The notes under the pieces were generated by a model. The model was not told where the DNA came from, did not search any database, and saw only the letters and a list, made by a program, of their open reading frames with translations. Shown here piece after piece: positions 11,807 to 24,802 of a DNA stretch of 64,000 nucleotides; the stretch's first letter is position 1, and every line of letters begins with the position of its first letter. The DNA is from Rotaria sordida (lineage: Eukaryota > Rotifera > Eurotatoria > Philodinida > Philodinidae). The stretch is from the NCBI GenBank assembly GCA_905250125.1, contig CAJNOL010000247.1, forward strand, positions 77,296 through 141,295, written 5' to 3'. Made by a program: the position numbers and the translations under genes.

Positions 11807-13957
11807 TATATTAGACAAATTTTATTATAAACATGAGGAAGACATAGAATAATATGAATGATAAAATATCGGAACGTTTTCAATTTCAAATTTTTTAGTT
11901 AAAATATTGCAACTTTAAGCATAAAACCTCTAAAATCAATATATTACAATTTATGATCGTATATCATTCATAGAAATACACTAATTCGATGTCTATTAAT
12001 ATACAATAAAAAGAATTTTTATTGACTATATTTAAATATTATTTGTCATTAAAATAAAATCTTGAGAACAGTATTAAAAAACAAAAGCGTAACGATCAAA
12101 AAGTGTTGATAAAATTTCTTTCGAAAAAAAAAATAACATTGCATTTATAAACTGAACTCCATTAGACAAATATAACATATTCAAAATTGTATCTCTCTAT
12201 AAACATAGAAATCAAGTTTTATTCTACAAAAATATTACACCAATATGCGTGTCTCAGTCTAGAACCAAGTGAAACAAGTCTCGGTGAAAGTTTCTTGTTG
12301 GTATAAAAATTCAAATACAAATAGATGTCGGGTTTGATATATCAAAAATATATTAAGTAATTAAACATAGCTTTTCTTATTTGATTATTCTTCTTATTCG
12401 ATTGTTTCTATTGAAATGTAAAAAAATTAATAATAAACAAATTTGCTCTTGTTGAACTCTCTTGAGATTTATTTATCAATAATATCAATATGCATCTCCA
12501 TAGAAACAAACTTGATTATGTCCGTTCTTTTCTTTTTTTAAATCGAAATGTAAATGAAGTCAGAAAAGAAAGAAAAGAAAAATAATTCAATAACATTGTT
12601 GTTGAACAAGTTAACTTGTTTATAAAATAAAAACTCAACATTTGACATCGTTTTGAAGACCTTCATAAATACAAATAAATACTTGTCTATATTAATAAAA
12701 TATTTTATATTTCAGATATTTTCAAAAAAAATATCTCATTCTAACATTTGAATCGTCACTCACGTAAGAAATTATATATAAATATAAATTGTTTTTTCAA
12801 GTGATCGAGACGACAAGAATGTCATAACAAACAAATTTATATATTGAAATGTAGTGGTTTTTTTTTTCTTCAATAATCATTTGATAATACATTAGAAAAT
12901 CTTTCTCATTTTCTCTAAACAACTTTAGAATTTTTGATGAATTTTATTAGATTTGTATTACATGTTCGATATTAATTATGATAATCTTAAATGTAGTTTT
13001 CAACGGATTCATTCATGTCAATTATTCCTTGAAAAGAATCATCAAAGGTTTGCTTAACAATTCAATCATAGTTCAACAGTATTCAAAAATAAATCTTAAA
13101 AAAAAAAAAAAACAAACGTTTTACATATTGTAATTCAAGTGAATAAGAGAAAAACAAAATTGAATCGAATAAAAATATTTTCATTATAGAAACTAAAATA
13201 AAAAAAGAATGACTAAACAATTCCTTTTTAGTAAGGTGTCAGTAACTCAAAAAGTGACCAAAAAAACAATATCAATTGCGATATTTTTACATGGTTCAAT
13301 AGAGCTAAATGAGTTCTACAAGAATATGTATATGAAAAATTTTTTAAGGACGAAATGGTCGGAAAAACCCTACAAAAAAGCATTAGCACCAATAGCATAA
13401 AATCTTGCTAGCTTAAAGATTCACGAGACCCTTTTACTCAATATGAGGAAAAAAAAGGTATGGATTCTTTTCATTTTAAGTTTGAGCGCTATTAAGAAAA
13501 CTTATTTCTTTCATACCGCGGGCGCCATTGTCACAAAATATGTTTGTTTTTTAAGATTTTGCTTATCAAATATTAGTCGTCGTACAAAATAAATACAATT
13601 TTTGGGATGACCACCAAAAACTGCATTGTATGGCTTAGACTTTTATCAAAGTATATTTTTCAACAAAACTCGATCCACGGGAGGTGGCAGAGTAAAATTG
13701 ATTCAAAATAATTGAGAGAAAAGTACAGACAGAATTTAAACAGAAAATGTTTGTTGATAAAATCTAAGTTGTAAAATACAATTGTTTATATTGATCCAAA
13801 AAATTATATTTATTTTGCATAAAAACTAATATTTGACAGGTAAAATTTTGAAATTGTAATCATATTTTGTGATTATTTCGTCAGAACTAAAAGAATACAT
13901 AAATTCTTTTTGAGCTTCATATTAAGTAGTAACAAGAAAAAATATCTTGTAAATCTC
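11807..13957. other. Intergenic DNA
   Basis: Very AT-rich. The short frame at 13209-13400 has no supporting features. Nothing recognised. Confidence 0.55.
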
Positions 13958-14560
13958 AAAGCTAGCAAAACTTGATGCTGATGTATTTTTGTAGAGTTCG
14001 TAAAGAGATCTCGGTTAGACTAGAAAAAGTCTAAAAGAATTCGTCCCTATAAGCCTTTGGAGTTGAGTTATGGCCGTTATATTGAATTTTCGACTCAATT
14101 TTAGGTATTTACTGAAAAATCAAATAAGTGTATTTCGACCTGAAATTTTGGCCATAAATAGATCGAATGACTAGTAGAATATCTTGAATGTTTCCAGATG
14201 AAAAGAATGTTCCTTTATCGAACTATTGAATTTTCAAGTAAACTCGATTTTTGTGACATATCTGTAGTAAACGATCATTTTTTGAAAGTTTAATACCTCG
14301 ATCAAGGAACATTCTTTTCATCTGAAATTTTCAGTATGTTCTAAGAATCATTGAATTTATCTATGTGCGCAATTTCATCTCGAAACACTGTTTTTTGATT
14401 TTTCGGTGCATACCTACAGCTGGATCAAAAATTCAGTAAATCGGCCATAACTAGACTTCAAATGTCCATGGGGACAAACTCTTTTAGACTTTTGCTAGTG
14501 TTAATAAAATGTCCTTGTAGACGCAATATGAGCTCAAACAACGGGCATCAGTTTGGATAG
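13958..14560. mobile_element. Foldback element, imperfect
   Basis: GTCTAAAAGAATTCGTCCC near 14037 and GATGAAAAGAATGTTCCTT near 14199 recur as reverse complements near 14470 and 14300. Weaker pairing (GCTAGCAAAA against TTTTGCTAG) extends outward. Outer limits are approximate and no target duplication was identified. Confidence 0.6.
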
Positions 14561-15081
14561 TCTCCTAAACTATTCGTACTTGACACTAATTGTATTCAAT
14601 GGTGCTTTAGATTAGATAAAAATGTTCCGTTTCACAAGTACCTTTAAGCAATAGAAGTTTCCGTGAATTCTCTTGATTAATATTAACGTATCTAAATATA
14701 GAATAAAAGAAAAGTAGATTTTTTTTTTGCTGTAAAACTGATTATATGTCAGCTATCAAAATATGTTACTCATTTACTGAAATACCTTTGGGTTACGTGT
14801 AATTGTTTTTTCTCGTAGGAAAAATTTGCTTTTTACCTATTCTGTTTTTCTGATCCGCTTACAAATGAATACATTCGAATATTTCCAACATTGCATTTGC
14901 AACTTAACTCTGCTTGACAAACAAAGTTTCTATTTGAATATACATAATAACGAAATTGAAAAAAAAAGAGAGTACTGAATTAATTGGATTTTTCTATTGA
15001 GTATGGTATGAAGCCATATTTCATTCTTTTGTTTGGCACGCATATTCATAAGACGTAAAAAAAAAAAGAAGAAGAAAAAAG
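14561..15081. other. Upstream region of the FAM194-like gene
   Basis: AT-rich sequence ending in a purine-rich leader (15050-15081) just before the ATG. No promoter element could be assigned. Confidence 0.4.
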
Positions 15082-18000
15082 ATGAAATCATCTTCGTCTC
15101 GAGATGTAGATCTTTTATTCTTTGCTTTACATCAAGCTAATATACAATGTTCAGAGAAAAGTACTATGAGGTATGTTGAAAAATTATTCAGATATTGTTT
15201 ATATGAATTATTATTTTTTTTAAATGAAATTTCTTTTTTTGTTTTTTGTTTCAAGATCTCAAATGAGTCGTGGTCTTTATTTTTACGACCAATTTACTCG
15301 TACATCTCATGTTGGTGGTATACATCGATATAAACGACATCCAGAAGAATTAAATCAAGCATTACATCATGTTCGAATTGCTTTAGCTGCTGAAGATGAT
15401 CAACCAGTTAAACCAGACACAGCAACACCAACAACAACAATTAATCCTACACCTTCTCCAGTTAAACAACAACTTGGTAAACAAACAAATGAACTTCTTT
15501 TAAGAACAATTGAACGAAAATTAAAAGCACCAATTGTTCCTGATGCATTATTCAAAGACTTAGATTCATTATTTCAACGATTTGATGATAAATCTAAAAC
15601 AGCTGTATCATCACCAACATCAAAATTTCCATCATCAATAGCTCCAAAATCTGCTCAATCTACTCTTCCTGATAATGAACAAGAACTCGATACAATGCCA
15701 ATACAAGAAGCTGATGATGAAGATGAATTAATAGCAGCAACATCAAATACACCTAAAATTTCTTTACCAGGCTCATTAATTATTAGATTACATTCAACAT
15801 GGACTGATCTTATTGAAAATACTGAATATAAATATAAAGTTATTTAAAAAATTTTTTTTTTATTATCAAAAATCTTTTTTTGTTTTTTCTAAAGACTTGG
15901 CAAACAAAAACTGGTGAAGATAATTGGCGTCGATATGTTGAACGAAAACGTTTAGAACAACTCAATGCTGAAAAAAATCGAGCAATGGCTGCTAGTAAAC
16001 AAAGCAATTATCGTCAAGGAGCTTCTCGTACCGGACATAATCCTTTTACAAATCTTTCTCGTCAACAACAATTATTAAATCCTCAAATGCGTTCAAATCG
16101 TTCATTATCTCGTGTATCATTTATGAGTACAAATACTATTTCACAATTAGATCATATTAAAACATTTAAACCAATTCATCAAGGAAGTTTAGAAAGTTTA
16201 AATGAACCACTTAAAAGTGGAATTCATGTTGAATTTAAATTATCAACACAAGTTGATCAAACAAAACAACAACAACAATCACAAATACAAGCATTAAATG
16301 AACAAAAAGGTTTTAAATATTTGAAATTTTTTAAAATTATTGTTTCTTTTTTTGTTTTTTTTAGGTGTCATGTTTGATGTACCTAAACCACTTGTTGATG
16401 TACATGAAGATATTATTGCATTAACTCAAGCAAGATGTAAACGTCTTTTAGCTGAAACAAAACAAAGAATGTTTGTTGATAGATTTTTAAATTCATCTTT
16501 TTTTTTTCTTTGTACTTTATTTATTGTAAATAGACTTGCAACAGTACCAGATTCAAATATTCAAAATCCAAAAATATGCAAAGTTTGGTATTATGGTGAA
16601 AATCATCTTGTTAGAAATAAAAGCAATTTATTAACTTTAAATGAATTAGCTCGTTAGTTATTTCATATTGAATAAATAAAATAAAAATTTCATTTCTTTT
16701 TTTTTTTTTCTATTATAGGACGACAAAAATCAAAATTTATTTTTTCAATCTTACGAAGAGAAATTCCTGAAAAATATAATATTGATATTGAAATACCAGA
16801 AGTAAAACATAAATGTTATTTAGAAATGACTGATGGTTCAAGTCAAATTTAGTAAGTCAACAAACGCTATTCTTCTTCAATATGCAAATCGAATTCAACA
16901 AAAACTTTATTCAATTTTCTTTATATACAAGGTTCCGATAATTTGAAATTTGAGCAAAGTTTTTTCTGTCATAATTGAATAGAACTCGGCGAATTACCTC
17001 AAAAAACGTTGCTTTTGTAGCAGCACTTAGGAAACTTAAGTTAAGAAAAATCAGAGGAGCCTATAAAAATTCCAATACGCCAAAAGTATCAAGTCTCGGT
17101 AGCCTCAATATTTATTCGAATTGTTTTTTTTTATTTGACTCTTCATATGGTTAGAAGAAAAAATTATGCATAGTTTTTGGAAAATGTTGTTTGATTATTG
17201 AAAAAAATCGATTTCTTTCGATATGACAGCGAAACGTCATAAATATGGCTTTGTAGTTAGAAATTTTGACTGTCAGAACTTCAGTTCCAAATGAAACAGA
17301 TATCACGTTGAACATCAGCAGAAAAATTTAAATCGAACATAACGCTGAATACTTAAAATAAGTTTTCGTCAAATTTTAGTTCTTATATTCTCGCACTATT
17401 ATTTGCGAATATTCTGACATGTGCTTCCGCTCAGATCAAAATTTAATTTTAAGTATTAAATACACTATTCGATGGACATTCTTGTGATAATTCAAAATAT
17501 AATATTCATTTCATTTGAAACTGAAGTTTTGATGGTGAAAATCTCGGAATACAAAACCATATTTATAACATTTTGCTATCATAGCGAAAGAAATCGATTT
17601 TTTTCAACAATTAAATAATATTTTTCAAAAAGCATGCATAATTTTTTTTCTCCTAACCATATGAAGAATCAAATCAAAAAGATATTCAAATACATATCGA
17701 GAATTGATACGGTTGACGTATTTTAGTTGTTTTTTTTTTCAATATAATTTTCCCAAGTTCCACTACAAAAACATCGTTTGAATATGTCAAAAATAACATA
17801 TTTATAGACATCTCGAGAGGCTTTATCCAATGATGGCAAAAAAAAACATGACTCAAATTTTTGAATTGCTAGCATCTTATATATATATATGTATATAAAT
17901 AGAAGTAGAGATAATTATTATGTGATTTAATCAAAACACAAGTGAAAAATTTTTTTTTTTCAATCCAGCATATGTAAATATTTATGACAATTATAAAACA

Positions 18001-21000
18001 ATTCACAAATGATTCGAGATATGAACAAGTCAAAACATTAATACTGGAAATGATTTAACTTTCGTCAGCATAAAAAAAGAAAATCTTGTATTAGTACAAA
18101 CTATTTTCCACTAGCATGGATTTGTCCTATTAGAGGCGATTTTGTCTAGAAGAAAATTAAAAGGACATGAAATCATATTGAGTACTAATAACACAAGTGT
18201 CTTAGTTAAAGACAAATTAATATAACTGATAAAAAAAATAAAAGAAACGGAGTTACAATCACTTATTTATTCATTGATTCACAAATAAAAAATTTAATAA
18301 GATATCTAATCTATAAATAAGCAAAAAAAAAATATTAATTCGCTGATAAAACTGTTTTTAATTGTTGTTTTTTTTTTAGTTATCCATCTGGTCGTTTGGC
18401 TGTATTACGTATTCATTCACCTAATTCCATGATACTCTTTTTTGACGATGTTGATATTTCAGAAAATGCATTTCTTGGTCTTGTTACATCTACTGGTAGT
18501 GTTCTTATAATGCAACCAACACTTCATGCTCGTTTTGTAACTGATAATCAACATGAACGTAATTATTTATGTAATGGTAAAACAGGTATTATTGAAAAAC
18601 AAATTCAATGGCATTCAAATAATATTACAACACAATTAATTTCATCAAATGAACCTACAATACAAGATGAAGATGATATACTTCCAGCATTACTTGAAAG
18701 TACTATTCAATTACAATTAAATTCTTATATGCAACTTGAATATCATAATCCCACAAATATACGTTTTGCATTTGCATGTCAAAAAGAAGAATTTAAATTT
18801 CAATTAGGTGTTCAATTATCAACAATATCAGTTGATTTAACAAAAAAAAATCTTTTAGATAAAAAATTTCAATCAAAACCAAAATTATCAACAATTTTAT
18901 CTGGTTCAATAAATTCAAATCAAATATCGAATACTTCAGAAAAACAACAAATACAAGTTGAAAGATTATTAGATGGACATGTTAATGTTAGAGAATTACC
19001 AATGATTAAAGAATTAAATATTTTAAGAAAACGTATTAGAAATATTTGTCATGATTGGCTTAAACAATGTCGAACAACATTAGGTAAAATAATAAAAAAA
19101 AACTAATTTTTTGTTTTTAATATTTTAAATATTTTTCAATTTCAAATATCTTTTCATTTGATTTTCTATTTCATCTTAGACGAATTAAATATATATTCAA
19201 AATGAAATAATTATGTTTGTAATAGATATAATTAACTTTACAGAAAAAAAAAAAATATCAATTTTATTTATTTATTTTTCTATAATAAAATCCCTAAACT
19301 TTTTCCTTTGATCCCTATAAATACATTTTCTTTTTATTTATCTTAATATTTTAATCATCATTATTATTATTTTTAGGTGTCATGGATATTGATTCATATT
19401 GTCTACCTGATTGGCCATCAGCATCAAATCAATTAATTGCTCCAATTATTAAATCTCAACAAAGTAAAAGTGCAAAACAACCTCGACATATAACAATATT
19501 AACAAAAAATGATTCAATAAATAATGAATTTCTTCAACCAAGTGAAAGAGAACAAATTATACGAACACATTCAGCAAACAAACCTCAACGTATAATTTTT
19601 TTTTTTCAAACTTATTTTGAAAAATAATTTATTATATTTAATTTATTTTGAATATTTTTTAGCAAATCTTATTGCAAATACAATTATGCAATTTATACCT
19701 CGTTCGGATAGTGGAAAAAGTATGAAACAAAAATTTTATGCAAAGAAAAATCGTTTATCAACAACTCTACCAGCTATTAAGTAAATATTCTAAGAAAAAT
19801 CAAACATATTTTTCTTATTACAATCTTGAAAAATTAATCGACAATATTATTTAAAAATAAAGAAACTCTAGAGATTATATCATTCAGATTTCTATAAACC
19901 AAAATATTCAACTGTCTTGACAACGGGTATCTGTAAAAAAGAAATAATTTCACATCTACATTGTTGTTTTTTCTTGATGCACGAACAATCCATAGAAAGA
20001 AGACCGAGAAGAAAAATGTAAAGGTTAAGAATATGAGCTCTTCATCTATTAGTGCCACAAAAAAATCAACGAAGAACGTAGTCCGTTGGAAAATAAAATG
20101 TGGAACTCACATGTGTTTTTTTGGACTTATTGTATCAATATCAAGTACGTAAGATAAAAAGTCTCTAGTAGACTACAGTTGTGTTCCAAGAATAGTCGAT
20201 CGCAAGCGAAAGCATCTGTTTTATTTATTTCTATATATCAAACAGAAATTTTTCTTTTTTTTTTGTGGAACTTATATATTTTCGAAGAAAATGGTGAGTA
20301 TAAGTTTAAATTGGAGGATTTGCGGAAGGAGGAAGGTCAAATATTATTGGATATACTTTCCTAGCAATGGAAAAAGGTGTGTCAGTGATAACAGTGCTCA
20401 GATTGTTATGAAACTTTCTAGAATCTTCCAAAGTATTCTATGAATCTAAAAATTCTACTGTAGATTCTAACTACTTTAAATATTGTGAGTTTTGACATTT
20501 AATACAGCGAAAGGATCTTATATAGGACGATGGTATTATTATTCTAGTAGAGTTAGAATAGAGTGGACATACAAAAGTATGAATTAATTGAATTGTAAGT
20601 TTAGACAAAACTCAGCGAACGAATAAATCAATGTGTATAGCAGACTAATATAGTGATTGAGATGAAGAATAAAATGATATATGCTACTGTCTATGGCATG
20701 TATGGTAAATGTTATTATTTGGAGAAAACAAATTATGTATTGAAGATATGTCTGACAAATAGATAAGTTTTTCAGTATAACGACGTTAAATAAATCTAAT
20801 AAACTGGTAGTATAATAATTCTAAATGCAAACATTTTCAAAATGATAAAATTTCAGAGTGTACCTATCAACTATAAAGATTGTTATAATTTTGATTTATT
20901 GGACATTTTTTTAAATAAATTATTTTAATCCTTCTGGCAATATATCATAAATTTATAATTGTCAGAGTTTGTAAATTCCATACTTTGGCTCATTATAGGA

Positions 21001-23170
21001 TCGCACTGACAAGTTTCTTTTTAACTGGTGCTTTATGTTTTGTTTGTCCTGTTACTATTCGTTCGTTATTTTTCAGTTTCGTATTCTGTTTTTCTTAATT
21101 TAACATTATTATTTTAATCATCGATTTAACTAGCAAACAAGCCTATTGTACATATTCATTATATCTACAGCAGGTCTCAACCGGCTTTTTTTTTCACAAA
21201 CTTATTTCAGCCATTCAATTTTTGAGGGAAACTTTGAAGTATTCTAGAGTTTTCTAGTATCAAGTTTAAGTCTTATTCTTAATGCCATTCAGTGTCTTTT
21301 TCCATTGCTAAAGAACTCTAAAAAAATTGAGTCTGATGTCCGTTGTACTCGGTTGCTAAAGAAACGTACCCAATCTAAGAATAACATAATCATTGGCTCC
21401 TAACTGTTGCTCCCTGTTGCTATGAGGGGAGTTTAAGTAACTGCAAAACCTGGACTTAAATCTTACATCATATTCTTTTTCGAGAAACGCAATATGAGTT
21501 CCACAAAAATAATGCAAAAATGCGAACTTCGTATGTGTTTCAGTGCTAACATATGAAGAGCTCATACTTTGGATTTATATATTTTTCTTCTTAACGTTTT
21601 TCTTATGATTATTCATAGATCTGGCACAAAGCAATGTATATATGACATTATCTCATTGATTCAAACATTTTTTGGCTAACCATTGATATTCGTAGAATCA
21701 GCTTGACTAGCTCTATTAAATAAGATTGTCACGAGTTGATTTGCGGATATTCATCAGTAATCACATATTTTTTAGATGCATCTATAGAACTGAAAGTATC
21801 ATAGTCCATTTTTATTTTATGCATACTAGTAAATATTCAAAGAGAGATAAAGTGTGTATTGTCTATAGTTGACAAGTTTCTGTAAAGTTAAAAACTAATA
21901 GTGAAAATAATTTTTTTGATTTGAAATAGATCTAAATTAATGACTATCTTCTGTTTGATATTAAAGTAGGTAAAAAAATCTATCTATCAATTGTCTAAAT
22001 TTCGTTNNNNNNNNNNATTAAAGTAGGTAAAAAAATCTATCTATCAATTGTCTAAATTTCGTTGGCATAATCTTAAGTTCATGAAATAGTCAAATGTTAG
22101 AAACGTATCTAAACCAGTAGTTAAAAATCTTCACCTAGATTGTGTAGCATATAAACATTTGAAAATATTATTATGGTAGAAATGTTTCTTTTTTTTTGTA
22201 TTAGAAGATAATTTTTTTTTCCTAACATTTGACTACATTGATAACAATTTACATTAGTAGTTAAATAGAATATTTAGTTTTCTCTTTGAATACTCATAAA
22301 AAGACTGCTTCACTTTAAAAAAAGTAGTTTATAGCGATTAGTGCAAGACATTTCAAATTGAATAGATTCATTAGGTATTTGAATAATTATATAAAAGTCT
22401 TCATTTGTATGAAGTTAATTTCATGATTGATTTAGAACTCCATCAGCACTACCATCAAATGAAGAAAGACCATCTTCTCTTAATGTAATATCAAGTGATC
22501 TTCCATTTTCTTGTTCTAATTTAATTCGTCAACGTCTTATTCAAGATGGTCCAATATCACCAATATTACATGATACTTGTACATGTCGTGCTGATCATAT
22601 ACCAATTATTCATGATCTTGAATTTGATACATTTATTGAATTAATAGGTCAAATAAATCCTAAACAATTAATTGTAATAGGTGTTATAAATTCAAATCTT
22701 CGTCAAATTGAATATGATGAAAAGCAACAATCAAATGAATTATATGAAATACTTCAAACATTACATTATCATCTTAATTATGGTCGTAGTCAAATATCTG
22801 TATGTCGTTTATCAACAAATGATGATTATCGGTGTTTAATATATGATTTAGCTGAAGCAACAAAACATAGTTCATTATATGGACCATTACTTGTTCGACG
22901 TCATAATGTTCAACCTGGTTTTGTTCTTATTTATCAACATGGACAAGTTATTTTCGGTGATTCAATATTTAATGGTTATGGAAGAAATTTACAAGATTTG
23001 AAAAAACAATTAGATCGTATGAGACATCAACAAATTGCTTTACCCGAAGAATTCAAATTTATGTTTGTAGTTTTTTTTAAAAAGAAATAGTACATTCGTG
23101 CTGGTTTTTTTTTTGTTTATTTAGATCTGATCATCGACGAACAAATTCAACAGTTTTAAAATCAGCTTGA
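15082..23170 (+). CDS. FAM194-domain protein, C3orf20-like (11 exons)
   Basis: Exons were assembled from GT-AG junctions with matching phases: 15082-15170, 15256-15838, 15895-16309, 16365-16470, 16534-16652, 16719-16851, 18380-19083, 19377-19589, 19663-19780, 22436-23062, 23125-23170, giving about 1050 residues. The N-terminal half is polar and Gln/Thr/Ser-rich. The centre has YLEMTDGSSQIYYPSGRLAV, the YPSG signature of the FAM194 domain (ERICH6/C3orf20 group). The last long exon (GPLLVRRHNVQPGF, GDSIFNGYGRNLQDLKKQL) resembles the C-terminus of C3orf20. The family is poorly characterised; a ciliary or germline role is often suspected but unproven. Two introns (16852-18379 and 19781-22435) are enlarged by repeats, while the others run from 54 to 293 bp. 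The intron at 16471-16533 is 63 bp and free of stops, so it could be retained. Family call moderate; exon structure strong. Confidence 0.75.
16935..17873. mobile_element. Foldback element inside intron 6
   Basis: Left-arm words such as CATATGGTTAGAAGAAAAAA (near 17145) and GAAATCGATTTCTTTCG (near 17207) recur as reverse complements near 17650 and 17585. Pairing continues outward to the TTTGAGCAAAG and ACTCAAATTT region near the ends. The element accounts for most of this intron. Limits approximate. Confidence 0.68.
19985..21600. mobile_element. Inverted-repeat element inside intron 9
   Basis: ATATGAGCTCTTCAT near 20031 pairs with ATGAAGAGCTCAT near 21553. TAGCAATGGAAAAAG near 20362 pairs with CTTTTTCCATTGCTA near 21296. 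Part of it (about 21010-21316, complement strand) is related to the repeat at 56436-57430, so this is a dispersed family. The short open frames across it have no coding features. Confidence 0.65.
21960..22063. other. Assembly gap flanked by a 47 bp exact duplicate
   Basis: Ten N (22007-22016) separate two identical 47-base segments (21960-22006 and 22017-22063). This pattern is typical of overlapping contig ends that were joined by a fixed-size gap instead of being merged, so the duplication is probably not real. It lies inside intron 9 of the FAM194-like gene and does not affect coding sequence. Confidence 0.9.
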
Positions 23171-23217
23171 AAATTTGTATTTCTTTTTTCTTTTTGTATC
23201 TTTTTTTTAAAGCTTTT

Positions 23218-23223
23218 AATAAA
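23218..23223 (+). terminator. Polyadenylation signal AATAAA
   Basis: Canonical hexamer 48 bases after the stop codon of the FAM194-like gene, following a T-rich stretch. Confidence 0.6.
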
Positions 23224-24802
23224 TCTCATATACCAGGGGTTTCATATATTTCTAAAACTTAATGTTTTGCTCTTCATATGGAAACTAAATATTATCTAAT
23301 ATCAAACTAGACTGCCATTCGAGCTTCGCTCGAGTAGAAAAAATGTGGCTGACTACACGAGCTCGAACAATGTGAAAACACGATCTTATACGACATCTGC
23401 TATTTGTAAAGCATAGATTTGCATAGAGGGAATCATAATAAATTTCAATCACGTTCAGCTTTATGAAATTGAAAGGAAAGAATAAAAAAATCCTTCGATT
23501 GTGTAGCGGTTTTTAATTATCTACGAGAAAATTCATTGTAACGTCACCATCATTGATTTGCTTTTTTTTTCTGTAAATCAACAGTATGATATAGAAATCT
23601 AGGTAATCTTCAATTCAAGTTACCTGAATAGCCTGTTGATTAGTCACGCTTGTGATCGATGCATATCCATGAAAGAACTCAATGTATATAAGATAAAAAA
23701 AATGATAGTATTATATAAATATTTCAATAATTTGTTTAAAACAATGGTAAAAAAAACGAAACCTATAGATGATCATAAGGAGAAACAGCGCACTTCAAGT
23801 GAAAAAATATTTTGAAGTACTTTACTGCACTTTAAAATACACTTGAAGTTATTTCTAAGTATTTCAATATACTTGTGTATTTTGATATAATTTTCGACTT
23901 GCAGTATACTGCTTTTTCCTAATATTCAAACCATGTGGTACTGAGTGCTGGAAGATGCATAGTACTATGTTTGTTTTGACGGGTATTTTCTCTTCGACTG
24001 TGTCTTAAGTTGCCGAAAACGACAAAATGGAGATGTCCGGATGATTACTTATCTCAAGTAGGTAGTAAAATTTTATTGTCATTTTCATCGAATCGATAAG
24101 TGTCGTGTATTAAACTTTTTTGTATGTAAAACTAGGAAACATTTGAATAAATTAATTTCGGATTGTAACATGACTGAAAAATGTATTACACTGAAAGCAT
24201 AATCTTAAAACGAAACAATTGTACCCATGTCATGATAATCGGTCAAAAACCAGTGGTTCACCGTTCGATTAAGGAATGATCTTCTGTTTGGAGGGTAGAG
24301 ATGGGTGTGGTTGAAGAAAAGACTCACATCCACATTCTTCAAACCGTCAGTGAACATCGAGGCCCTTTGTCTATTTAAAATGTGGCAACACCATCATTGT
24401 GCATATAAAAGTGACTTATGAGCGAGACTATCATCGTGTGATCACCAGCGTATGAGTTTTCAGAGAAGAACTTAATATCGATTGTTGTGTACGAAACTGT
24501 GAATAACAGATGATTTCAAATCTATCGTTTTTAAAAGAGAAAATTTTCTCAATATGAAAGGCAATTTCTTTTGCATGTCGTTGTATACTACAGTGAAAAC
24601 TCCTGAAATCAGATATGCGAGTGTCTCTAAACGATTTTACGAAAGGATTCTCAATGTTGATTTTTTTCGTTTCTAATTTTCATAGATCAACACTATATAG
24701 TTCGTTTTTCTTTTTACTGCTTAATTATCAAGAAATAAAGAAAATGGTGCAAGTTGAAAATATTTCATGTTTTGTTTGAAGAGAAACAAATAAGAACATT
24801 GA
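23224..24802. other. Convergent intergenic region
   Basis: Lies between the 3' ends of the FAM194-like gene (+) and the ATP-grasp-like gene (-). AT-rich; a few ACTTGAAGT-type words repeat near 23785-23880. No gene recognised. Confidence 0.5.
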
